Origin: Synaphobranchus kaupii
Lineage: Eukaryota; Chordata; Actinopteri; Anguilliformes; Synaphobranchidae
Direction: 5' to 3'
DNA length: 64,000 nucleotides
Assembly (NCBI GenBank): GCA_029718625.1
Contig: CM056380.1
Span: forward strand, 18,385,923-18,449,922
Shown here: in pieces, positions 55,985-64,000 of the stretch
Layout of the letters: every line of letters begins with the position of its first letter
Numbering within the stretch: position 1 is the first letter of the stretch
Made by a program: the position numbers and the translations under genes
Notes under the pieces: generated by a model
The model's database searches: none
Told to the model about the DNA's origin: nothing
Seen by the model: only the letters and a program-made list of their open reading frames with translations

Positions 55985-56870
55985 AACCCAAAGGTCCTAA
56001 CCCTTCTGATGTAACCATTAATACAATCAGTATCCCAATACAAATGGTATCAGCATATAAATATTTAGGAATCTAGTTGTATGATAAGTTATATTTTAAA
56101 ATGCATGTTGCTGAATTAACTAAGAAATTAAAAATCTAATTAGGATTATTTTATAGGCATAAAGCCTGCTTTACCTTCAATTACAGAAAACAAGTTGTAC
56201 AAGCAATGGTTTTGTCTGTTTTAGACTATGGGGACATTATTTACATACACTCAGCTGCCTCTACTCTTAAACCTCTGGATTGCAGGCTACCATAGTGCCC
56301 TTCGTTTTATTACAGGAGATACATTTAGAACACATCACTGTATACTATATCAGAAGGTAGGGTGGCCATCACTTACTGTATGAAGAGAGCAACATTGCAT
56401 ACTGTTTTGTTTACAAAGCACTCATAAATAAGTTGCCTTTTTACCTTGCATTTCTTTTAAAAATGAAAACAGCAAATTATTGTACATGCTCGCAGGACAG
56501 TTTACTTTTGGATAGGAAAATCAGCTTTTGAATTTTTATGGTCCATATATCTCTGCAAAGGTCACTGGAATTAGACAAACTCATTTCTCTGGAGCAACTC
56601 TTTAAAACTCTTGGTGAACAATGTGTTATCAGAAGTGTGTACTTGCTTTTCATAATTTGATCATTTGTATTATATGTATGTCATTTGTTTTTGTTTTTGA
56701 CTGTCTTGTTGTGTCTTATGAACTTCTGAAGTGGAACATTTGCTCTCTGTATAGTTCTTGGTGCTTTTTCTCTGTACTCAGGGCACCATTGCAAAAGAGA
56801 GGTTCGCTTTGACTTTGCTTTGACTTTCCCCTGAGTAAATAAAGGTTAAATAAAATAAATAAATGTCTGT
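55985..56870 (+). mobile_element. Non-LTR retrotransposon 3' end
   Basis: With frame breaks, the plus strand encodes MVSAYKYLGI, FRKQVVQAMVLSVLDYGDII-like text (seen as YRKQVVQAMVLSVLDYGD), and CILYQKVGWPSL, the post-catalytic thumb region of a fish LINE reverse transcriptase. It ends TTTCCCCTGAGTAAATAAAG, GTTAAATAAAATAAATAAAT, a typical LINE 3' terminus. The FADD catalytic block is missing by 5' truncation. Confidence 0.82.
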
Positions 56871-57186
56871 TTGTCCATAATGGACTAAAGAAAACACTGA
56901 AAAAGTATAGTGTTGCCAATATGTGTACGATTTAAATATTTCTGATTAGAGTGTGGATTTCTGTCTTCTTTTTGTAATACTTGAATAAAAGACAAAGAAG
57001 ACCGTATCTCCAAAGCTATTAGCCTGGACACATGTCCTTCGCAGATTAGTCTGCACACCAAAACAGCATATCTATGGCTAATTAATCTTCCATTTCAGCC
57101 TCTGAAAGCAACGTATGCATTCTCTTGGGGTCAAGGAAATGTTTTTTTTCACGATATAAAGCGGAGGACTGAAAATATTAATCGAA

Positions 57187-57402
57187 TTAATTGTCCCCAC
57201 ATCTCCCCCAAGATTTTGCGAAGAAGCAAATAGCACAGGCCTTTCTTCTGTGCTGTTTACTTACAGGAAGAGTACAAAAATGACGAGACCGATGCTCCTT
57301 ATTCAAAAGCCACACAATAAGCATGTCTATCTCCACTTGGCCCTCCTTGGTCATGTCAAGCATGAAACTGAAGACAGGCTGAAGAGCACTTAGTTTAGGC
57401 AT
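57187..57402 (-). other. Unassigned open frame with splice-like ends
   Basis: The minus frame reads FMLDMTKEGQVEIDMLIVWL and NKEHRSRHFCTLP, bounded by a possible acceptor (CTGTCTTCAG) and a good donor (CCTGTAAGT). Its amino-acid composition is exon-like, but I recognise no family, and it does not match the next part of a DOCK protein. It could be a transposon-derived exon. Confidence 0.3.
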
Positions 57403-57491
57403 GAGGAAAATCCTAACCTAATCCTAACCTAAAGGCACAGCTATGCACAGGTTAGTGATAACACCCCGTATGTCTGTCTGAGTACTGACCA

Positions 57492-57726
57492 GGGCCCCGT
57501 TTCCCAAACGGATTTTAGATAAAGATCATCTTAGGCTATTTTGTTTTTATATTACATTCATTGTTTGTTTGTTTTTCGTCATTTGATTTTTGTCTTTTCT
57601 CCCTATATTTGTATTATCTTTTATTATGTAATGTCAGTAATTCTATTCGTAAATAATTAATAAAGCACAAACACAAAACACTCTAAGATGATCTTAACTC
57701 TAAGATGCTTTTGGTAAACAGGGCCC
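57492..57726. mobile_element. GGGCCC-ended MITE
   Basis: Starts GGGCCCCGTTTCCCAAACGG and ends TTTTGGTAAACAGGGCCC. Inner words AAGATCATCTTAGG and CTAAGATGATCTT are inverse. The 235-bp element is non-coding. Confidence 0.82.
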
Positions 57727-58653
57727 AGCTTACCTATCTGAGTACGGATCAGCTTAGCAGGAATGGATAAAGTACACATTAATGTGAGCAGAACAGCTGG
57801 AGACTGCGATACACGCCTCAGGGTTTAGTGCTGGGAGTCACTAGTGCTAGTGTGGTAGACTTCTGCAGTTCATAACAAAATTGGGTGCAACCTGTGAAAA
57901 CATCATAAAAAATAACAGTACAGAGGGCGCTTTCCTACGTGTGTTACATGTAAAACATTCTGAAATGAAAGGCAGCAAGACCGCTGTTCCTGACTTAAGC
58001 GCGTAGAGGGCACTCTTTCTAATGACAACGCCAGGAAAGCTGTGCCACCTCTGCTTACCGTTTTATCTGAAACAGCCAAGGAATCAAGGAAAGACAATTT
58101 CATGCACATTTACAGCAGACCAAGAAGAATTTTCCTTTTTGCATACAACATGATACACGTTGGATTCATCTTCCATGGCCAAGCAGTACAGGGAGGTACA
58201 CAGCCAATCCTCCAAACTGTCTCTCAAACGGTAAAATCCAAGGCCACTGTTGCGCTCTTGCTTTTGTTTTATTCCGTTATTATGTGTGATATCTGCTATG
58301 CGCCTGAAGCCAGCGAACGCAGTGCACTGTAGATTTACACCCACAGAAAAGGCTCTTATCTGCCCTGCATAGCGGAACAGCAGACTGTCTTTCCATTGGT
58401 CGGCCATCTGCATGTGAGGACGTAACACTCCTGGGGACGGCATGTGTAACAACTCACCAGTATTTTATCTGCATTTAAAACAGTGTACGGTGGACCCGTG
58501 GGCCCCCACCACCACCACCACCACAGCCCCAGGACACTGCTGCTGCTCACTGCCCCTGATCACGTGCGTCCCCTATCCCAAAAGACTCTGGGATGTGGCT
58601 CGATATTTAGCTGTGATGGGTCATTAGCACAAAGATACTGTTCCACGTCTTAC
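57727..58653. other. Probable intron downstream of the DOCK exon
   Basis: Intronic by position relative to the minus-strand exon. A CCACCACCACCACCACC run lies at 58506. No further DOCK exon is recognised. Confidence 0.5.
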
Positions 58654-58737
58654 CTTCACATTTCTCCAGTATCTGTACTGTCTCCCCAATCTCCAGAGTC
58701 AGGCCCTGGGACACTGTTCCTCTGAAGTTACAGATCA
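58654..58737 (-). CDS. dock3: DOCK3-like SH3-domain exon (internal exon, partial gene)
   Basis: On the minus strand, a pyrimidine-rich tract and CCTGCAG acceptor precede 84 nt, followed by a GTAAGA donor. The exon reads (V)ICNFRGTVSQG then LTLEIGETVQILEKCE(G), with split codons at both ends (phase 1 at each), so its length preserves frame. This is the first half of the N-terminal SH3 domain of DOCK-B guanine nucleotide exchange factors. The QGL, GET and KCEG residues fit DOCK3 better than DOCK4 as I remember them. DOCK3 activates Rac, and its SH3 domain contacts ELMO. Neighbouring exons (the MW-start exon upstream at higher coordinates and the WYRG exon downstream) are not found in the window, implying long introns packed with transposons. 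Confidence 0.83.
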
Positions 58738-59659
58738 CTGCAGGGACAGAGGAGAAAAGGCGTCGGTTACTCAGTTGTTTTACCTGGGTGTGAAATTCCA
58801 GTGTTAAGATTCAGGACATATGTAAACCTGACCACTGCAGTGTACTGTGCACCAGTCTCTAGTAGTTAAAATCCCAAGAAAAATCTGAGAAAAATCCCAA
58901 GGAAAATCATGTTATTCTCCGACTGTCGCTGTTCTCAAAGTCCTTTGTTTAAATAAATAAAACGCCAGTCAGAGAATAACGCCATTTTGATGTTTTCTCA
59001 GGGACATAACAACTGGAAACGCCATAGGAAAAAAGCAGAGAGAGAATGCACTGTCTCCATGACCTGAGCAGAACTCACAGGATGAAGCAAATGTCACGTC
59101 CAGGTCACAGCAGACCCCTCCAGTCTGTCTCAGTGTTACTGGCAGGTTCTCACAGTGATTCCAGATTGCGCCCTATCGTCGTATCCGAGACTGCCTTAGG
59201 CGTGACATCTCTGTGAGGGGACCTGACCGGCAACTGTATCTCAGAGATACAGTATACATCTTAGCAGATGCTAGACAAATGACTAGCAGGGCTTGTCACT
59301 TTGGTTTGAAAAATCTACAGAGCTACAGCAATGCGACTATCTGTTATCTCTCCTCAGAAGTGTCCAGCCAGCGAGCATGTGTGTGACACTCACTTCCCAA
59401 CAGAGATTAAAAAAACAAAAAAAAACTTGTTTCCTCGCACAGTGACACCGTCTGCCATGCTGGCAGGGTGAGAGCAGAGCTTCGGCTGGGCTGCCAGACG
59501 GTCTGCAGGGGGACGCTGGCCCATCTGTCTCAATGTCTCTTCAGGTATTCATGGATTAAACACAATACCCGCACAGTATGGTACGATAAGCATTCGACAG
59601 CAAGGGTGATGCTGTATTTTGGTCTAAAACTCTAAAACTAAAAAAACCTGGAGGAGCCC
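58738..59659. other. Probable intron upstream of the DOCK exon
   Basis: No exon recognised. Apparently low-copy sequence until the LINE insertion at 59698. Confidence 0.5.
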
Positions 59660-60298
59660 TGTGTACGCTGGTATTCGGTCCAACCACAACTGCAACCTTG
59701 TTGGACCGAATACCAAAAGAAAAAAAAAAGAGACCACATCACACCCATTCTTGCCTCTCTGCACTGGCTCCCAGTTAGTTTTAGAATTAATTTAAAGATT
59801 TTATTGTTTGTTTATAAAGCACAAAATGGTTTAACCCCTCCCTACATCTGTGATCTTCTTCAACCCTATTCCATGCCCAGATCACTCCACCCAACTGAGG
59901 TCCTCCACCCAACTGTTGCTTTCTGTTCCCCGGTCTCGGTTAAAGCTGAAGGGTGACCGGGCCTTCGCTGTGGCCTCTCCGAGACTGTGGAACAGTTTGC
60001 CTCTTCACATTAGATCTGCACCCTCCATAAACACTTTTAAATCTCAACTCAAATCCCATTTTTTCTCACTTGCTTTCAATCCCACTTGAGATCTGTCATA
60101 GTTGTTGTGTATTCTGTACATTATTGCCTTGTTTTTGTGTCCGTTTTAAAAGTTTTATCCTTTGTCATTGTTATCCATGTATTTATTAATTGTACAACAC
60201 TTTGTTTGACGGTAGCCTTTTTAAATGTGCTTTATAAACAAAATTGGCCTGACTTGACTCTGTGTACGCTGGTTTTCAGTCCAACCACAACTGCAACC
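59660..60298 (+). mobile_element. L2/CR1-type LINE 3' insertion with 38-bp target duplication
   Basis: Protein text LASLHWLPVSFRINFKILLF and, after a frameshift, LLLSVPRSRLKLKGDRAFAV then SPRLWNSLPLHIRSAPS, is the C-terminal end of an L2/CR1-type ORF2. The 3' end reads GTGCTTTATAAACAAAATTG then GCCTGACTTGACT. The insertion (59698-60260) is flanked by 38-bp repeats, 59660-59697 and 60261-60298, starting TGTGTACGCTGG, with two mismatches. At the 5' junction, GTTGGACCGAATACC (59701) is the inverse of GGTATTCGGTCCAAC in the duplication. Confidence 0.9.
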
Positions 60299-61375
60299 CC
60301 TGAATCATAGCAAGCACTTACTTGTTCTTAATTAGGCCCTTTTAATGTCTATAGAAAGATTTACTCTCTTGTATCTGAAATAGCTGCACATGCCGTGAAG
60401 AATAATGATGTAATCCGTGTTAATGTGTCAGGACTTTTCATCAGCCAGATCAACTAATGCCATCATTTTCTGGAACATGGCAAATGATTCCTTTAGAAAA
60501 GAGCTTACATTTTTTAATTGCTTTAATAATAGACTGTCAGCTAAAATAAGTGCAAGGATTCTAATTCTAAAAGAAACACCTGTGTACGACATTAACTGAT
60601 CAAGACATTCAGTGTAAAAAAAAAAAAACAGCATATACGGGGGGTCCCCCAGAACTGAATTTGAGAAACCCCTATGTACAACACTCTTCTGCCGGACAAA
60701 TGTTTTTGTTTTTGTGAAAAAAATTTAATCTGCTGAAACCAACCTTATTTGTATGCTGTGCGGGCGACGCATTTGACCACAACAGCATTGTCTTGGCAAC
60801 TATAATAGCTTGCGCTGGTCCCGGAGTTGTATGACAAAGAGGCTAATTTATAATAAAGTTAAGGTTAATTTCAAATCCATAACATAGCTTCATGAACTGG
60901 AGAAAGGTAAATCATAGCGGACATGATCTCCTGAAGTCCAAGCAGCAGCCAGTACAGGTGTAGTGCTGTAAGGCTAGCACAGATAATGCTAGCATTGTTA
61001 GCAATTTTGCCTTTTGTTGTAATTCCTATCAAGATATTGCAATATGTTTTCATTACACAATTCTGTGCAGTCAGCATAAAAATGTGCTGGTTTAAATGTA
61101 TGGTAATACTACTGAAAGCATTGTATCTAAAATGAGTTACAGCAGCTTGCTAATGTGTTACCTATGGATACCTAACTAGCTGCAGGCTTTACCACAGTAG
61201 TACCTTTGGTGGCTTTTGAACATGGCGTATACTACTTAATATACCACTAATAAATGGGATTAAAACAACCTACATTCACTGTCTGAATGTTAACATCTAT
61301 ATACGTAGGTAACCTTAAATTATGGATGTAATAGCTAACCTCCAACCTTACACTCACACTGCTACAGTCAGAATT
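60299..61375. other. Noncoding, no gene recognised
   Basis: Nothing recognised apart from an A homopolymer near 60617-60628. Confidence 0.4.
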
Positions 61376-63250
61376 TCATTCCAAACTGTGGTGTGCATTG
61401 CTGTGATTAGTGCTTTACTCATTCCAAACTGTGGTGTGCATTACTGTGATTAGTGCTTTACTCATTCCAAACTGTGGTGTGCATTACTGTGATTAGTGCT
61501 TTACTCATTCCGAACTGTGGTGTGCATTACTGTGATTAGTGCTTTACTCATTCCGAACTGTGGTGTGCATTACTGTGATTAGTGCTTTACTCATTCCGAA
61601 CTGTGGTGTGCATTACTGTGATTAGTGCTTTACGCATTCCAAACTGTGGTGTGCATTACTGTGATTAGTGCTTTACTCATTCCGAACTGTGGTGTGCATT
61701 ACTGTGATTAGTGCTTTACACATTCCAAACTGTGGTGTGCATTACTGTGATTAGTGCTTTACGCATTCCAAACTGTGGTGTGCATTACTGTGATTGGTGC
61801 TTTACTCATTCCAAACTGTGGTGTGCATTACTGTGATTAGTGCTTTACGCATTCCAAACTGTGATTAGTGCTTTTCTCATTCCGAATTGTGGTGTGCATT
61901 ACTGTGATTGGTGCTTTACTCATTCCAAACTGTGGTGTGCATTACTGTGATTAGTGCTTTACTCATTCCAAACTGTGGTGTGCATTGCTGTGATTAGCGC
62001 TTTACTCATTCCGAACTGTGGTGTGCATTACTGTGATTAGTGCTTTACTCATTCCGAACTGTGGTGTGCATTACTGTGATTAGTGATTTACTCATTCCCA
62101 ACTGTGGTGTGCATTACTGTGATTAGTGCTTTACACATTCCAAACTGTGGTGTGCATTACTGTGATTAGTGCTTTACGCATTCCAAACTGTGGTGTGCAT
62201 TACTGTGATTGGTGCTTTACTCATTCCAAACTGTGGTGTGCATTACTGTGATTGGTGCTTTACGCATTCCAAACTGTGGTGTGCATTACTGTGATTAGTG
62301 TTTTTCTCATTCCGAATTGTGGTGTGCATTACTGTGATTGGTGCTTTACTCATTCCAAACTGTGGTGTGCATTACTGTGATTAGTGCTTTACTCATTCCG
62401 AACTGTGGTGTGCATTACTGTGATTAGTGCTTTACTCATTCCAAACTGTGGTGTGCATTACTGTGATTAGTGCTTTACACATTCAAAACTGTGGTGTGCA
62501 TTACTGTGATTAGTGCTTTTCTCATTCTGAATTGTGGTGTGCATTACTGTGATTGGTGCTTTACTCATTCCAAACTGTGGTGTGCATTACTGTGATTAGT
62601 GCTTTACGCATTCCAAACTGTGGTGTGCATTACTGTGATTAGTGCTTTACGCATTCCAAACTGTGGTGTGCATTACTGTGATTGGTGCTTTACTCATTCC
62701 AAACTGTGGTGTGCATTACTGTGATTGGTGCTTTACGCACACCAAACTGTGGTGTGCATTACTGTGATTAGTGCTTTTCTCATTCCGAATTGTGGTGTGC
62801 ATTACTGTGATTGGTGCTTTACTCATTCCAAACTGTGGTGTGCATTACTGTGATTAGTGCTTTACTCATTCCGAACTGTGGTGTGCATTACTGTGATTAG
62901 TGCTTTACTCATTCCAAACTGTGGTGTGCATTACTGTGATTAGTGCTTTACGCATTCAAAACTGTGGTGTGCATTACTGTGATTAGTGCTTTTCTCATTC
63001 TGAATTGTGGTGTGCGTTACTGTGATTGGTGCTTTACTCATTCCAAACTGTGGTGTGCATTACTGTGATTAGTGCTTTACTCATTCCAAACTGGTGTGCA
63101 TTACTGTGATTAGTGCTTTACCCATTCCAAACTGTGGTGTGCATTACTGTGATTAGTGCTTTACTCATTCCAAACTGTGGTGTGCATTACTGTGATTAGT
63201 GCTTTACTCATTCCAAATTGTGGTGTGCATTACTGTGATTAGTGCTTTAT
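61376..63250 (+). repeat. 43-bp minisatellite of about 1.9 kb
   Basis: Roughly 43 copies of a 43-bp unit combining CATTCCAAACTGTGGTGTGC and ATTACTGTGATTAGTGCTTT plus ACT. Main variants are CCGAACTG, TTTTCTCATTC(C/T)GAATTG, GATTGG and ACGCATTC. One unit near 61858 has a deletion. Confidence 0.97.
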
Positions 63251-64000
63251 CCCAGTGCACTTGAACCCGTGTTTAAAAAGCAAACAGGAAGCATCCCAGA
63301 GCATCTCGCACCAGGCAAAGTGCTGAGGGGTCTCCAGCATGCCGCGACTAAGCCAGGCCGCTCGGTCGCTCGGGCAGTCCCCGGAGCGCGGCGTGCAGCC
63401 TGGAACACGAGCGGCGGGCGTCGCCTCCCCTGATGAGTCAGGGCTGATGCGCTTCCAGCCAGAAAAACATCAGCCATGCAAAGGGCTCGAGCTGGAGAAC
63501 AGCAACAGTGGCTCCTCCTACAGCGGAGTGTGAGAGTAATCTACTTGGCAGGAGAATGGTGGGAAGGGGGGGAGGGGGGTCAGATTTAAAACAGGCTGCC
63601 AGCTTGTGAGGGAAAACTGAGGCTTGATTAAAAAAATAATAACAATGGGCGGAGAAACCATACGCTATTAGTGACTCATTGATTTGAACCCTCTGACAGG
63701 TTCAACAAATCAATGGCTCACTGTAGCTCCATCCATTATAAGAGTCCATGGGTGCGTCCCAATACTCGAAAAATGCACCCACCTTTCCTCCACTACCACC
63801 TCCTCTTCTCCATGCTCCGGAAACCAATCTATGTGTCCTAATCTAATGTTGCTGATTACATATTAATGGTTACATATTAATTAATGTCTTGACGTAAACT
63901 GCAATGTCAGGTGCATTGTATACTGTACATGCAACTACTCGTACTTTAAACGTACAGGTAGTCGCCCTGAATATCATCAGCATCATAATAATATTTTTTT
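63251..64000. other. Noncoding, GC-richer flank
   Basis: The stretch 63290-63540 is GC-rich with several overlapping open frames on both strands, none with a known domain. Beyond it is AT-rich sequence. No exon is supported. Confidence 0.4.

Noticed and set aside
57187..57402. Next DOCK3 exon
   Set aside because: Splice-like ends exist but the protein text does not continue the DOCK SH3 domain (a WYRG start is expected).

Overview
This is a repeat-rich vertebrate nuclear window, almost certainly from a teleost fish. The signs are Tc1-like, hAT, DIRS-like and L2-type elements of the kinds common in fish, tRNA-derived SINEs whose 3' tail is the L2-type 'GGATAAGAGCGTCTGCTAAA' stem-loop followed by TGTAA repeats, and a spliced exon of a DOCK-family gene. 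The SINE tail is most like eel UnaSINE1/UnaL2, so an elopomorph (eel-like) genome is my best guess, held with moderate confidence. There are no bacterial-style genes; nearly all open frames here are chance or repeat translations.

The only host coding sequence I can support is one 84-nt exon on the minus strand (58654-58737). It encodes part of the N-terminal SH3 domain of a DOCK3-like guanine nucleotide exchange factor and has good splice sites. If that gene is intact, everything at lower coordinates is probably its intron(s) and everything at higher coordinates lies upstream in the gene.

Layout: 1-3.9 kb, a degenerate full-length Tc1 element. 3.87-5.77 kb and 42.2-44.2 kb, two solo LTRs of one long-LTR family, each with a perfect 5-bp target duplication and an internal series of stem-loop modules. 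8.3-12.7 kb, a minus-strand DIRS-like element broken by nested insertions. 17.8-23.7 kb, a composite inverted-repeat element containing a Sleeping Beauty-like non-autonomous Tc1. 26.4-30.6 kb, a repeat with an inserted SINE, a Gypsy-like LTR fragment, LINE remnants and a direct repeat. 33-39.7 kb, a hAT MITE, a DIRS gag pseudogene with SINE, several palindromic elements and an L2 3' end. 47.6-49.2 kb, SINE, Tc1 end and minisatellite. 50-52.2 kb, a 32-bp minisatellite. 52.2-55.2 kb, a TA-flanked TIR element, CA repeats and a TTAA-flanked THAP-encoding element with 319-bp inverted repeats. 56-60.3 kb, LINE 3' ends around the DOCK exon. 61.4-63.25 kb, a 43-bp minisatellite.

The strongest leads are the repeated, sequence-divergent but structure-retaining hairpin modules inside the two LTRs; the THAP element with long inverted repeats; a 150-bp near-perfect hairpin at 37.5 kb; a core sequence shared by two different Tc1-type termini; and higher-order structure in two minisatellites.
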